A stretch of 64,000 bases of DNA from Odobenus rosmarus divergens (GCF_000321225.1 NW_004450277.1:722559-786558), one strand, 5' to 3'. Positions 1 to 11,169 are shown, numbered from the stretch's first letter. Translations and numbers: made by a program. Notes: a model not told the origin generated them from the letters alone.

Positions 1-347
1 TTAGGGTGAAAAGACACGTGTTAGATAAGCTTTGTTCAGGCACGAGTTACACGTTGTCCAGGATTCAAGGTTAATGAATCAACAGTATAGATTAAGTAAG
101 GTGTCCTTCAACAGAAACACACATAAACCAGGGGAGGTGTTGATCAGTTGATGGGGAAAATATTATGACCTGAGGCTCAAAGGATCCTCACCCTGTATTT
201 CCCCCCTAGGGGCTATCATTCAGTTACCTACTAATTCGGTGTTTGCAGTGACTTTACAGAATATAATTACAGCAAATAATCAAAACTCAACTGTACTTTC
301 AGGCTTTGGGTACTTTCAGGTGTGAAGATATTTGGGAGGCACTGCCG
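1..347. other. Unassigned intergenic DNA
   Basis: No open frame, repeat head or promoter motif that I can support. AT-rich intergenic sequence at the left edge of the window. Confidence 0.5.
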
Positions 348-905
348 TGAGCTACAGTTACAATTGCTGTGGGACAAATTACCCCACAACTTGGTGTCTT
401 AACAACCATTTTCTTATGCTTACAGATTCTGGAATTCAGGATTGGTAATAATGGGCACAGCAGGAAAGGCTTATCTCTGCTTCCTGATGTCTGAGGCTTC
501 AACTGGGAGGATTCACCAACTGAGGCTGGCATCATATGAAGGCGTCTTTCCTCACATATCTCTCCCCTGGACTGGGAGGAGTGGAAGAATAGTACAACCC
601 ATGAGGGGCACCTTCATGCGGCCCCTCCACGTGGCTTGGGCTTCCTCACAGCATGGTGATCTCAGGGCATTTGAACTTGTCACACGGCAACTCTGAGTTC
701 CAAGCAAGAGGGGGTTCCAGTGAACCAGGCGGAAGCTGCATCCAGCTTGCATGACCCAGCTTCAGAAGTCCCAGGTCACTTCAAAAGTCACTTCTGCCAA
801 ATTCAAATGGTCAAAGTAGCCACAAGCCTGCCCAGACTCAAGGAGAAGAGGACATAGACCCCAGCTCTTGATGGGAAGAGTGGAGGTTATGTTTTTAAAC
901 CACTA
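348..905 (-). mobile_element. MLT1-class MaLR LTR remnant
   Basis: Reads as the reverse complement of an MLT1 LTR. It starts with the 3' LTR signature (attgctgtgggacaaattaccc, then a 'cttggtgtcttaacaac' block) and ends with the gacatagaccccagctcttg and 'tttttaaaccac' block that corresponds to the LTR 5' end. Strongly diverged non-autonomous retrovirus-like LTR; no internal coding sequence. Family recalled from consensus, not searched. Confidence 0.7.
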
Positions 906-1150
906 TAGCTATTAACACAGAATTCAGAAAATTAGGGACTCGGGTCCAAATCTTGACCCTGCTGCTCTCTTAGCTGGGCCATCTTGGGCAAGTTTCTTAA
1001 TTCCTCAGAGCCCTAATGTCCCTTCCTGTAACATGCTGCCAATTATAGCCCCCAGTTTGTAGGATGGGTGAGGATGAAATGAGACAAGGGGTATGGAGCA
1101 GTTTGTTCAGTGCCTGGCACACAGTGCACTGTAGATGGTAGTGTTACGGA
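905..1150 (+). repeat. MIR SINE remnant
   Basis: Order of blocks matches MIR sense orientation: 'ccatcttgggcaagtttcttaa', 'cctgtaacatgctgcc', 'gaggatgaaatgagac', 'cagtgcctggcacacagt'. Ancient tRNA-derived SINE, near full length and diverged. Confidence 0.75.
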
Positions 1151-1179
1151 CATTATTCGTTATGAGACCTGGATGTGTT

Positions 1180-1680
1180 GATTATGTATTTGGCTGCATG
1201 TAACAGAAACCCAACATATAGGGGCTTCGCCAAATAAGAGGGTTTCTTTTTTTTTTTTCTCAACTTCTCAAGAGATTAGGGACTAGTGTAGCTTCTCAAA
1301 GAAATTATCAAGGACTCAGCCACTCTGGATATCCATTCTGCCATCCTTAGCATGTGACTCTTGTCCTCATGGCACCAAGTTGGCTGCTATACCTCCAGGA
1401 GTTGCATCTCCATTCCAGGCAGGTGGAGGCTGACGGTAAAGGGCAAACCTTCTCGGGAGACTCTGTAATTTCATTTAGGGCAATAGGCCTTTCCCTAGGA
1501 ACTTCTCTCTTTATCTCATTGACCAGAATGAGCCGTATGGCTGCCCCAGCTGCAAGGAAGGCTGGGAAGGGAAATATTTATAGCTAGACCCACTGCTTTC
1601 CTGGACAAATCAGGGTTCTGTTGATGGAGGGAGGGAAGGGTTGGATATTGTTTAGCAGATAGCAGTGTCTGCATGTCAAC
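1180..1680. repeat. Ancient interspersed repeat, family not assigned
   Basis: Blocks such as 'catgtaacagaaacccaacat', 'gggcaaaccttctcgggagac' and 'cattgaccagaatgagccgtatggc' look like a recurrent old mammalian element, probably LTR or DNA-transposon derived. Contains a T homopolymer at about 1,247-1,259. I do not name the family. Confidence 0.4.
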
Positions 1681-2495
1681 CTAGGAGAGCATCCTGCAAA
1701 TGCACCTGCTATGGGAACATCACCATTGACCTCTGACGATGGACCAAAACACATCTTCATCATGGGATCTCCATTTAAGGTAGCTGAGAACCCCCTAGAC
1801 TTGATCCAGGAAGCCTTTCCTGACTGCTCTAGGTCTCCGATCTTATTCTTCTCTGAGATCCTACTGTCTGGGCTGAGCTACCAAACCTGGAATGGGGGTA
1901 ATATGATCTGCCAGAGTCAGAGTTCTCTGGAGCCCACTCCCCAACCTGTCCCTCCCCCACTATCTAGCTTGCAGAAGGGAGGAGAATTACCAAGGGCACA
2001 GTCAGCAGCTGCGTTCAGGATGGGGCCCCTGCCCCCAACACCTGGCCTCGAGGATCTTCAACAGTCCTCCTTGAATTTTTGAAAGACTCCTTAAATGGTG
2101 GTTTCTGTCAGCATCATCCTGCTCTTTGACATCATCTCGGTGACTGTCACCTGGCACAGGTGTGAGGCAAACCTGAGCTGGTAGGGACCTGGGGAAGCTA
2201 AATTATTCAGCATTTCCTTCAACCTCATGGTCTTCGAGCATCCGGCCAACATTTCTTTGGAGGAATGGAGCTGAAGGAGGGCACCCATGCCGCATCAAGT
2301 TCCCTTCAATTATTGAACAACTCCACTCTGGCCCCAAACTTGCATCCCCTACTCGACAAAATCACAGTACGTCAGCTAGCAGGCCCTTTCTCCCTAGAGC
2401 AGAGTTTTGTGAGCGTTTGGGCTTAAACTACCCTGAAGTGGGGCTCTCCCCTCCTCATCCTCACCGCAAGCAACTTATCAAAAAATTCTTGTCCA
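1680..2495. other. Intergenic DNA without recognised feature
   Basis: A 123-codon frame at 1,711-2,082 has no domain, biased composition or splice context and is probably chance. No repeat head recognised. Confidence 0.4.
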
Positions 2496-2499
2496 CCCC

Positions 2500-2880
2500 C
2501 TAGTTGTGTGACCTTAGGCAAATTCCTTAACCTCTCTGTTCCTTAGTCAACTCCACTGTAAAATGGGAATATTCATAGTACTTTGCCCATGAGACTGTTC
2601 TGAAGGTTAAATGAGAAAACGTGGGGCACCTGGGTGGTTCAGTTGGTCATGTGTCTGACTCTGGATTTTGGCTCAGGTCGTGATCTCAGGGTCTTGAGAT
2701 CGAGCCCCACGTTGGGCTCTGCACTGGGCGTGGAGTCTGCTTGAGATTCTCTCTCTCCCTCTGCCCCTGCCCCTGCCCCCCTGCGCTGTCTCTCTCTCTT
2801 TCCCTCTCTAAAAAAAAAAATGGAGAGAGAAAATGCACCCAAGTGCTTAGAAGAGTGTGCCTGGCATATAGTAATCCAAT
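2500..2880 (+). repeat. MIR SINE split by a CAN-SINE
   Basis: Left half has the MIR core ('gtgtgaccttaggcaaattcc', 'actgtaaaatgggaat', 'gaaggttaaatgagaaaac'). The right half resumes after the inserted SINE with 'gcttagaagagtgtgcctggc'. The two halves join into one MIR, which dates the CAN-SINE as a later insertion. Confidence 0.8.
2622..2821 (+). mobile_element. CAN-SINE (older subfamily)
   Basis: tRNA-Lys-derived head (ggggcacctgggtggttcag), B-box region, CT-rich body and A-tail at 2,810-2,820. The subfamily has 'tctgactctggattttggctc' instead of the younger 'tctgccttcggctc'. Flanks gagaaaacg and gagaaaatg look like a target-site duplication inside the MIR. Confidence 0.9.
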
Positions 2881-2916
2881 AACAATAATAATAATAACAA
2901 CAAAAACGATAATAAT
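2878..2916. repeat. Imperfect (AAT)n microsatellite
   Basis: Interrupted aat/aac trinucleotide run directly after the MIR end. Confidence 0.8.
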
Positions 2917-2919
2917 GTT

Positions 2920-3765
2920 TCAATTTTCATTGCACTTCCCTTCACAGAAGTGCCAGGAAACACATTTTTTCTTCCCAACATGTTACATTTCCAATGTCAT
3001 TTTAGTGTCCCTTAGAGTGTAGGGCTCCAGGAAAATGCCTAGAAGTCCCCCTGTTAACCCTGCTCTGCCTCATAACCAGTGCCCCCTACTCACTCCCCCC
3101 TCACTCCTAGCAGACATGCTCTCAAGAAAGAGAAGGAAACCCACTCACATTGAGGTGGACATCACTGATAACAGCCTGGAGAAATGTCCGCTAAACTGTA
3201 TTCTCTATTAGGTGTCTGGCGTGGGGTGGGGGTAGGGGGTTGGGTAGGAGGGTCTGTGGTCAAATAAGTCTAGAAAATGCAGATTGGAATGAAGCCTGAT
3301 GATTTGATTCGCTGCAGGATTTCTCAGAGTCTTTACCATGTGAAAGTGCTATAACTCTCTAGAAGGGGGATACCAAATGCAGCTTCCCAGACTTTTAAAT
3401 CAGGGAACACTGGGCACCTTCCAGAACAATAGCTCCCAGGAATTCCCTCTTGAAAATGATGGCCTGGAGGGTCCTTGAGGGACTGAGCTCTAGTGGTGGA
3501 ATCAAAGAAACCAGCCAGAGGAACTCCATGACCGAGGTCAATGGAGCTTTCTCACTAGCCTGAACAGAACAACAGAACAAAACAAAACCTGGAATCTCTA
3601 TGTAAGGGCAGTCTAAATGTTTAACACACTCATGCAACAGATATTTCTGAATGCTTATTACTTGCCGGGTACTGACCTGGGTCTTGGGGGCAATTGCTAT
3701 CACGCCAAATTCTGCTTCCCTCACTTAGTGACTGCGTGACCTTGAGAAAACACCTTATAAAGATG
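2920..3765. other. Mostly unassigned intergenic DNA
   Basis: Contains a G-rich run at 3,220-3,255. At about 3,620-3,700 there is a fragment of the mammalian-wide 'atgcttattacttgccgggtac' repeat type. No gene. Confidence 0.4.
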
Positions 3766-3990
3766 AACTAATGATAACAGTTAGCACGGACACAGCACAC
3801 ACCGTGTGCCAGGACCGCTCCGCTTCCTCCTCACAATCACCCCCCACAGGCGGGCTCTAGGGGGATCCGTTTTACAGAGAAGGAAACTGAGGCACGGAGA
3901 AACTCAGTCAAATGTTCAGGGTCATACAGCTTTGGTAAGCGGCAGAGGTAAGCCCAGGCAGTCAGGCTCCATGTGACACTGTACTGTCTC
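3765..3990 (-). repeat. MIR SINE remnant, reverse
   Basis: Reverse-complement MIR order: 'caccgtgtgccaggacc', 'cctcacaatcacc', 'ttttacagagaaggaaactgaggc', 'gggtcatacagctttggtaag', 'caggcagtcaggctcc'. Confidence 0.85.
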
Positions 3991-3994
3991 CAGA

Positions 3995-4360
3995 GATAGC
4001 ACCTATGGGTGGACATTCCTAGTTGTTTCCTGGTATCCAGTCTTCCCCTCTTCTCTCCTAATAGAAACCCAGTATTCAGTGGGTGTGCATTTCCCAGCCT
4101 CCTTTTCGTAGGGTATGGGCAAATAACAAGGTCTGGTCAAAGGGACAAAAGCAGCAGTGAGGTTATAACTCCCAGACAAGTGTCCTCAATGGGTGAAGTG
4201 TGCCCTTCTTCTTCTGCTTCTTTCTCCTTTCCGTTGGTCAGAAAGCAGACAGAACGGCCCCTGCAACCATTTTGGTCCAGGAGAAAACTTAGAGGGTGGA
4301 GGCCACATACGATGGAGCCAAAGGATAGACAGAGCCTGGATCCCTGACACCCTCTGCTTT
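3995..4360 (+). repeat. Ancient LTR-like repeat, same family as 32,825-33,210
   Basis: Shares the 'catttcccagcctcc' start, 'caaccattttggtccagg' block and 'tggatccctgacacc' ending with the better preserved copy near 32.8-33.2 kb. Family name not assigned. Confidence 0.45.
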
Positions 4361-4364
4361 AGTT

Positions 4365-4835
4365 GTCTAAGGTTGCACAACAGAAGACACTAAACTTAGG
4401 GGCTTACGATACCAATCATTATTTATTATCTTTATCTGTCTCTGCCTTTCTTTATTATCTTTGTTCTTCTTTACAGTTCCTTTGGGCTGGGAATTCAGGA
4501 TCCACACCCAAAGAGCTTACTCCCATGGCTGGCCAATTGGTGCTGTCTGTAGGATGGGGACCTCTTTAAAAGGTCCTCTCCACAGGACAACTGGAATATC
4601 CTCATCACAGGGTGGCTGCCATCCCCAGACTAGGTGATTCAAGAAATCAAGGCAGAAGTTCAATGCTTTTATCAGCTAGGTTCAGAAGGCACATACTATC
4701 ACTTCTGCCAGATTCTTTTGGTCACACAAGTCAGAAGTGATTCAGTTGGGGAAGGGTCTACACAAGGGAATGAATACAGGGAGACAAGGATCACTGGGGG
4801 CCATCTTCGAGGCCAGATACAGAGTGCCAGACCCG
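4365..4835 (-). mobile_element. MLT1-class MaLR LTR remnant
   Basis: Reverse MLT1 pattern: 'ttgcacaacagaagacac', 'cttaggggcttacgatacc', 'cagttcctttgggctggg', then 'cacttctgccagattctttt' and 'tacacaagggaatgaataca'. Truncated at the far end. Confidence 0.65.
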
Positions 4836-5084
4836 CAAACACTTTGAATGTGACAGAGAAATATATTTTCATCTTGCCTGACTGAACTTAAGATGGCGAG
4901 TAATATATCTATGAGTTCTTGACACAAAATAGGCCCTCAATAAATACTATCATTAGTCTTCTTCTCAAAGTAGACCGATGTGTAGGACTTTGTCCTTCTG
5001 GTGTGTCCCTCATCTATACACAAGCATATATACATGTGGTACCACCATCTAGGTACAAAGCAGGTGTGGGAGGTTGGGTATCAG

Positions 5085-5210
5085 CCCTTTCATGCCTTCA
5101 TGCATTCAACAAGCATTCACTATTGCCCACAGTGTGCCAAGCTCTGGCCTAGGATACTAGGATACATCCTGTGTCCTGGAGAACTCACAGTCTAGTGGAG
5201 GAGGCAAGCA
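5085..5210 (+). repeat. Mammalian-wide repeat fragment
   Basis: Shows the common 'attcaacaagcattcact', 'cacagtgtgccaagctct' and 'gagaactcacagtctagtgg' progression. Related copies occur at 33.25, 40.65 and 51.55 kb. Name not assigned. Confidence 0.5.
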
Positions 5211-5214
5211 CACT

Positions 5215-5762
5215 GAGAGGGAAAATAACCCATTTCTCTGTCATCAGAGAAATGCAGATTAAAACAAGAAATCAGATAATTTCAAGCGCCAGGGATAATG
5301 TGGGGATGATGGACCCTCAAGCCTACTGGGCATGTGGACTGCAGCAGCCATCCTTGAGGGCAGTCAGACAGTGCTTATGCTAACTATGTGTACTTTCTCG
5401 GCCCCAGGAATCCTGCCCTTGGGTGTATATCCCAGAGAAACACACAGGAGCCCATGAGAGTCATGCACCAGAGGTCCATCACAGCTTTGCTTAGAGAGGC
5501 GGAAGTTGGAGGTAGCCATAGGACCCATCACTAAGGCAATGGAAAAGGAGGCATGGTAGGTGCACACACACCATACATACTAAGCAGTGGTTAGAAGCAG
5601 TGCACTCAAGTTAGATTCAGCACACAAAGCACAGTGTCGAGTAAATAAAACAACCTAACAAGCAGATCTATAGAAACTACCATTTGTGTTCATTAATAAC
5701 CTGCTCACACAAATCAGCACCAAATATTTTATGAGGATATAGGCATATTCAAAGACACGCAT
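5215..5762 (+). mobile_element. Old LINE-1 3' fragment
   Basis: Contains L1 ORF2 terminal motifs in degraded form ('agagaaatgcagattaaaac', 'gtgtatatcccagagaaa', a 'cacagctttgcttagagagg' block) followed by a 3'UTR-like AT-rich segment. Older and more decayed than the L1 that follows. Confidence 0.65.
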
Positions 5763-5764
5763 CA

Positions 5765-7640
5765 ACAATATTAGTGGACCCGGAGTAGCCAACACGATAC
5801 TGAAGGAGAAGAACAAAACTGGAGACTGATTCTACCCAACTTCAAGACTTATGATAAAACTACAGTAATCAACACAGCATTGTAATGACAGCATAATAGA
5901 CAAAAAATAGCAATGAAACAGAATACAGAGCCCAGAAATAGACCCTCATAAATATAGTCAACTGACCTTTGACAAGGAGCAAAGGTAATACAATGGAGCA
6001 AAGATAGTCCCTTCAACAAATGTTGCTGGAGCAACCGGACTCTGGGCATCCACACGCAAAAACATGAATCTAGACACAGACCTTACACCTTTCACAAAAT
6101 TTAACTCAAAATGGATCACAGACCTAAATGTAAAACACAAAAAAATAAAATACCTAGAGGACAGCATAGGAGAAAACCTAGATGACCCTGGGTGTGGTGA
6201 TGACTTTTTAGATCCAACCCCAAAGACATGATCCATCAAAGAAATAATTGATAAGCTGGACTTCATTAAAATCAAAAGCTTCTTCTCTGGAGAAGACATT
6301 GTCAAGAGAATGACAAGACAAGCCACAGACTGGAAGAAAAGATTTGCAAAAGACACATCCAATTAAGGACTGTTATCCAAATATACAAAGAACTCTTAAA
6401 ATTCAACAATAAGAAAACAAATGCAGTTTAAAAATGGGCCAAAGACCTGACCAGACACCTCACCAAAGAAGATACACAGATGGTAAATGAGCATATAAAA
6501 AGATGCTCCACATCATATGTCATCAGGAAAATGCCAATTAAAACAATAAGATACCACTACACACCTATCCGAAGGGCGAAAATCCAGAACATTGACAACA
6601 CCAAATGCTGATAAGGATATGGAGCAACAGGAAATCCCATCTATTGGGGTGGAATGAAAGAAAACACAGACACTTTGGAAGATAGTTTGATGGTTTCTTA
6701 TAATACTAAACATACGCTTATCATACGATCCAGCAATCATGCTCCAAAGGAGTTGAAACTTAGGTTTACACAAAAACCTGCACACAATGCTTATAGCAGC
6801 CTTATTCATAATAGCCAAACTTTGGAAGCAACCAAGATGTCTTCAGTAGGTAGATGTACAAATGAGTGTGATACATCCAGACAATGGACTATTATTCAAT
6901 GCTTTTTTAAAAAGATTTTATTTATTTATTTGGCAGAGAGAGAGATAGCGAGAGAGGGAACACAAGCAGGGGGAATGGAAGAGGGAGAAGCAGGCTTCCC
7001 ACTGAGCAGGGAGCCCGATGTGGGGCTCGATCCCGGGACCCTGGGATCACGACCTGAGCCGAAGGCAGACGCTTAACGACTGAGCCACCCAGGCGCCCCT
7101 AGTCAATGCTTTAAAAATGCATTTTCAAGCCACAAAAAGACATAGAAGAAACTTAAGCGCATACTTCTAACAGAAAGAAGTCAATCTGAAATAGCCATGT
7201 ACTGTATGATTCCAACCACATGACATTCTGGAAAAGGCAAAACTACAGAGACAATTAAAAGATCAGCAGTTGCAGGGATGGGATGGAGATGAACAGGCAG
7301 GGTACAGAGGATTTTTAGGGCAGTGAAAATAGTCAGTATGATACCGTAATGATGGTATGATAATGATGTCATTATAAACATTCGTCCAAACCCACAGAAT
7401 ATAAAACACCAGGAGTGAATCCTAAAGTCACCTACGGAATCCGGGTGATAATGATGTGTCAATGTAGGTTCATCAGTTGTACCAGATGTGCCACTCTGGT
7501 GAGTGGCATTGATAACGGGAAGGCTATCTGTGGTGGGGCAAAGGGAATATGGAAACCTCTGTGTCTTCTCAATTCTGTTTGAAACCCTAATACTGCTCTA
7601 AACAAACAAACAAACAAACAAACCAAAAAATGAAGTCTTT
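5765..7640 (+). mobile_element. LINE-1 3' end (ORF2 C-terminus plus 3'UTR), 5'-truncated
   Basis: DNA-level match to the L1 ORF2 end: 'taaaactacagtaatcaaca', 'tcaactgacctttgacaagg', 'ttcaacaaatgttgctggag', 'ctggacttcattaaaatc', 'acttacg'-type linkers, then 'taccactacacacctatcc' and 'aggagttgaaacttagg'. The reading frame is broken by many stops and small indels. It ends in an (AAAC)n-rich tail at about 7,597-7,625. A CAN-SINE is inserted at 6,906-7,102. Dead copy. Confidence 0.88.
6906..7102 (-). mobile_element. CAN-SINE inside the L1
   Basis: Reverse copy: T-rich end, 'tttatttatttatttggcag', GA-rich body, 'gagccacccaggcgcccc' head. Flanked by tcaatgcttt at 6,896-6,905 and 7,103-7,112, a direct target-site duplication within L1 sequence. 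Confidence 0.93.
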
Positions 7641-8128
7641 AAAAGAAATGTATTAGAGTGGGTGCCCTGTGCGGGGAGGGAAAAGAGAGTGGGGAATGAG
7701 GGACAATGGGAGAGAAGTCAAAATACAAAATACAGTGTGATCAACACGCCAGACTGTACCAAGGCGGAAGAGGAGCAACAAAGTGGGCTTCGCTAAGAAG
7801 CTGCACCTAATTCTGGCAGATGGGTAGTGCTGTTGGTAAGATCCAAAGGGATGAGCACTCCAGGCAGGGAGGAAGCTAGGGCAAAGGCTCGGAGAGGTAC
7901 AGAGCTGGTGGCTCGGAGGAACTCCAACTCCAAGTGTTTCAAGGGGACAGATGCCCAAGGTGCCCCGGTCAGGAAGGCAGGGGCCACTGGCTGTTCTCTC
8001 AACCTGTAAGACTCTCTTCCTCTTACCTGACGGACTCCTACTCAGCCCTCCCACACCTCTGGGCTGCCAGAGAGGCCATGTGGCTGGGGAAGGAGTGTGA
8101 CTGACCTGAGCTCCCCTCCTGCCCACGG
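7640..8128. repeat. Diverged mammalian-wide repeat and unassigned DNA
   Basis: The stretch 7,830-7,900 ('gagcactccaggcagggagg', 'gggcaaaggctcggag') resembles the end of the same old repeat family seen near 8.5 and 51.9 kb. The rest is unassigned. Confidence 0.4.
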
Positions 8129-8129
8129 C

Positions 8130-8250
8130 GCGACCTCAGGCAAATCACTCCCTGCTCTTAGGACCTCGGGTTCTTCATCTGTAACTGGGAATAATAACAA
8201 CGCCTACCGTGGAAGGTTGTGATAGAGAGGAAATGAGATGAGCAAAATAC
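8130..8250 (+). repeat. MIR SINE fragment
   Basis: 'gacctcaggcaaatcactcc', 'ttcatctgtaactgggaa', 'aataacaacgcctacc', 'gtgatagagaggaaatgag' in MIR sense order. Confidence 0.75.
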
Positions 8251-8770
8251 AGTGTCCTTGCCCCATGACACGTATATTCTCGTGGAGGAAGACAACTAAT
8301 TATGTAGTATGTTCACTGCTGTATTCCCCAGACCCAGAACTGTGCCTGGCACATAGTAGGTGCTCAGTTAATATTTGCAGATGAATGAATAAAAACAGTA
8401 ACAAATGCTATGGAAAGAAGGAAAGCAGGGTGAGACGGAAAGGGAGAGCCGTGGGGGTGCTGGTGGGGGTGAATGCGTAGGGGCAGTGGTGGGGGAAGGC
8501 CTCCCTGAGGAGGTGGGATTTAAGGGAAGATCAGAAGGAAGTGACGGGGATATCTAGGCAGGTGCATACCAGGCAGAGGTGGGCTCCCCAGGCAGTGCGG
8601 CTGGAGCAGAGAGACATAGGACAGGGGGTGGGAGGAGCTGAGCCCCTCATGTGGGTGAACTGAGAACGTGGCAAGAGCCCCATCCTCACTCCCAGGGATG
8701 GGACTGAGAACAGAGTCAAAGCTGCTCAGCCCTTGCAGGCCACGGGTCACTCCTCCACCTGCGGCCAGCC
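8250..8770. repeat. Mammalian-wide repeat interrupted by an L2 3' end
   Basis: 'gtccttgccccatgacacg' and 'cgtggaggaagacaactaat', then at about 8,305-8,395 an L2 3' terminus ('gttcactgctgtattcccc', 'gtgcctggcacatagtagg', 'agatgaatgaataaa'). The first element then resumes ('gctatggaaagaagg', 'aaggcctccctgaggagg'). Confidence 0.55.
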
Positions 8771-8784
8771 CCTAAGAAATTCAG

Positions 8785-8945
8785 CACAAACTCCTCTTAC
8801 ACGTTGAGTGCTCGATAGGTGCCAGGCCCTGGCTTTACCGGCATGCACTCTTGGAACCATCACCAGCCCTAGGAAGGAGTGCTATCATTATCCCCAGTTT
8901 TCAGAGCCAGAAACCGAGACTCCATGGGGCAGCTACCCTGGGGCT
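8785..8945 (-). repeat. MIR SINE fragment, reverse
   Basis: 'ttgagtgctcgataggtgcc', 'tatcattatccccagttttc', 'agccagaaaccgagactcc' follow the reverse MIR order. Confidence 0.65.
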
Positions 8946-8947
8946 GG

Positions 8948-9000
8948 ACCCCGGCTCTGGGATGCAGGCGCAAGGCTCTGGGAGGCAGGCGCACGGCTGG
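8948..9000. repeat. Short tandem duplication, about 23-bp unit
   Basis: Two or three imperfect adjacent copies of a 'gctctgggaggcaggcgca' type unit within a GC-rich unique stretch. Confidence 0.6.
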
Positions 9001-9940
9001 CTCCTACCACATTGTCCTGGAGTTCTTTGTTTACAGCTCGCCTTCCCCTTGGGAGGCAGAAGGCCCGACTCAGTCTCATTCATGGTTTTATTTTACTCCC
9101 AGGCTCCTGTGTGTCAAAGTCTGCCTGAGGAGGGAGCAAATGAATGAGCCTACCATGTAAGCCCTCCCCGGCTTCCGGGCCCAGTTCATGCCCTGCTTGG
9201 CTTCTCCAACCCGGAGCTGCAATGGGGAGGGGGCCGGACAGAGGAATTTCAAGCTGCCCGAGGACTGAGAGCAGAGGAGAGGGGGAGAAGGGGGAGAAAG
9301 CGAAAGTGAAGGGAGCCAGGAGCCCCTGTGAGGAGGCGTAGACAGGGAAGGAAATCTCCCGGTAATAACTCATCAGCTCAGGAAGCAGCAGTCCGGCCTG
9401 GGGCTGCGTGTGGGACTAGCCCTGTGGGGAGGGGCCCGCGCAGGCCCCTTCTCCTCTCCGCCAAAGCCCAGCCTGGCTGGGGTCATGGTCAAATGAGGAG
9501 GGATGGGGGAGCCAGGTGTGGGAACAGAACTTCCCCTAGACCCTGGGGCCTGAAGACATCAGGGGCTGCTCTCCCGGCAGCCAAGGGAGACCCTCTAGCT
9601 CCCCTCCCCCATTCTGGCTTGGGTGGGGGAAGCCAGGAAAGGAGTGTGGCAGAACTGGGAGGCATCTTCAAGAAAACTGAGGCCCAGAAAGGAAAACAAG
9701 CCAAAAACACATCTAGAAACCCTTCACCTTCACTCCCTGTGCCCTCTCTACCACATAGATGCGTTCAGATTGAAGAGAAATTTATTTTCAAAGCCTAGGG
9801 ATACAGGTTGGGCCAGTCCCCAGGATGGATCTGGGAAGAGGGCACAGTGTGGGAATCCCAGCTGCCTTCAACAGCTCAGTAATTCTTCCCAGGGCCGCTG
9901 AGAAGGAGAACATGTCAGACTCAACAATCTAAGGTTTCCC
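9000..9940. other. GC-rich unique intergenic DNA
   Basis: Several overlapping chance frames (up to 156 codons at 9,328-9,798) reflect few stops in GC-rich DNA. I see no coding signature, splice structure or repeat. Confidence 0.45.
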
Positions 9941-9999
9941 GAAGGAAGGAAGGAAGGAAGGAAGGAAGGAAGGAAGGAAGGAAGGAAGAAGGAAGGCAG
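9940..9999. repeat. (GGAA)n microsatellite
   Basis: About eleven near-perfect gaag/ggaa units, slightly interrupted at the right end. Likely length-polymorphic; lies about 1.1 kb upstream of the TCF15 start. Confidence 0.95.
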
Positions 10000-10149
10000 G
10001 CAAGCAATGAGGAAAGACAGTCACACCTCTCTCCCTCTCTCTGTGGTGGCATTCCGAGGAGGGAGGCGGGGCATGGATTTGGAGCCAGGGTGGAATTGTG
10101 GAGAGTACAGGAAAGCAATTTGTGTTTTATTGGTGGTGGAGGTTAGTGG

Positions 10150-10445
10150 GACGGGGTGATAGTGAAGTCAAACAGGCTGGGGCTAATGCCTCCACTCACC
10201 CCTTGTAAGACTGAAGGCTAGAGCTCTCTCATCTGTAAATCGGGGATACTCCCCCACAACTTCAGCAGGGAGAAGTAAAGATCAGTAAAGTACCCAGCAC
10301 GGTGGCTGGCACACAGTAGGACCTCAACCAAAATGTCAATTCCATGAGGGCAAAGAGTCTGTCACCTTCCTATTCTCAGACCTAAAACCATTCCTGACAT
10401 AACAGGGACCCAAGAAATATTTGTTACGTGAATAGATGAATGAAT
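10150..10445 (+). repeat. MIR fragment followed by L2 3' end
   Basis: MIR: 'ctctcatctgtaaatcgggg', 'cacggtggctggcacacag'. L2: 'ccatgagggcaaagagtctg', 'cctattctcagacctaaaac', 'ttgttacgtgaatagatg', ending in aatgaatgaa. Confidence 0.6.
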
Positions 10446-10547
10446 GAAGTACTGGTTTGTGTGTGTTGTTCTTGTTTGCCTTTTTTTTTTTTTAAGTTTG
10501 CTGTTGAGGATGTGACACTGTGGAATCCTTATTTGGAAAGATTAGTG

Positions 10548-10665
10548 TTTCTCTAAGAGTTCTCCATGGACACCAACCTAATGCAGATTCCTGGGCCCCG
10601 TTCCAGACCTGCTGAATCAGAACGGGAGGAACCCGGGAATCTGTCATGCCAACAACCCCCTTCCC
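10548..10665 (-). mobile_element. MER5-type hAT MITE fragment
   Basis: 'atgcagattcctgggccccg', 'cagacctgctgaatcagaa' and 'gggaatctgtcatgcc' match the MER5A/B internal sequence. The ends are missing. Confidence 0.7.
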
Positions 10666-10976
10666 TAATTCTTACACACAAGAAAGCTGCAGAGCCACAG
10701 TATCAGAACGCGGCGGCGGGAAAACCCCGAGCTGGTTTCTCTGCAATCCTCTTTCCGAACGAGGAAACTGAAGCCATGAGAGTCTCCCTGCTGGTCTAGA
10801 CCGAAGATAAAGAGTCCAGATCTGGGCACACACACACACCACCCCCGCCCCCCCCAGCCACCCAGATCCCCCAGACACTTGCCCCGCTCGCCTGCGCGCA
10901 CTGGAGCCTTCAGGGCGGGCCCCCTAGCTCCCGGGCTGCTTTCAACCTGGGGAACGGGGGCGGCGGGCGCTTCGCC

Positions 10977-11055
10977 ATTGGCCGGGGCGCGAGGGGCGCC
11001 TCCCCATTGGCCAGGGCGGCGGCCTCCGCCCCCACCGGGGCGGCCTCGTGATTGG
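10977..11055 (+). promoter_or_regulatory. TCF15: Three inverted CCAAT boxes (NF-Y sites)
   Basis: ATTGG occurs at 10,977-10,981, 11,006-11,010 and 11,051-11,055, each in the extended attggcc context preferred by NF-Y. The spacings are 29 and 45 bp. The last lies 13 bp before the TATA box. Binding is inferred from motif and position. Confidence 0.75.
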
Positions 11056-11067
11056 CCCCTCCCCGGC

Positions 11068-11074
11068 TATAAGG
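11068..11074 (+). promoter_or_regulatory. TCF15: TATA box of TCF15
   Basis: TATAAGG sits about 100 bp before the start codon inside the CpG island. It predicts transcription starting near 11,098 and a 5'UTR of about 70 nt (11,098-11,169). Confidence 0.8.
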
Positions 11075-11169
11075 CGGCGGCCTGCGGGGCCGTGGGAGCG
11101 CGCGGGAGCGCACGGCGGGGCGCGGCAGACGCTGGGACGCGGCGCACTGAGGGACGCGGCCGGGCGCCC

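Noticed and set aside
5765..7640. Functional LINE-1 ORF2 or other coding capacity
   Set aside because: Many stops and indels, 5' truncation and a SINE insertion show a dead copy.
10879..11169. Upstream in-frame extension of the TCF15 frame from an ATG at 10,879
   Set aside because: It would translate through the CCAAT and TATA promoter elements. The absence of stops reflects GC-rich DNA, and the known N-terminus starts at 11,170.
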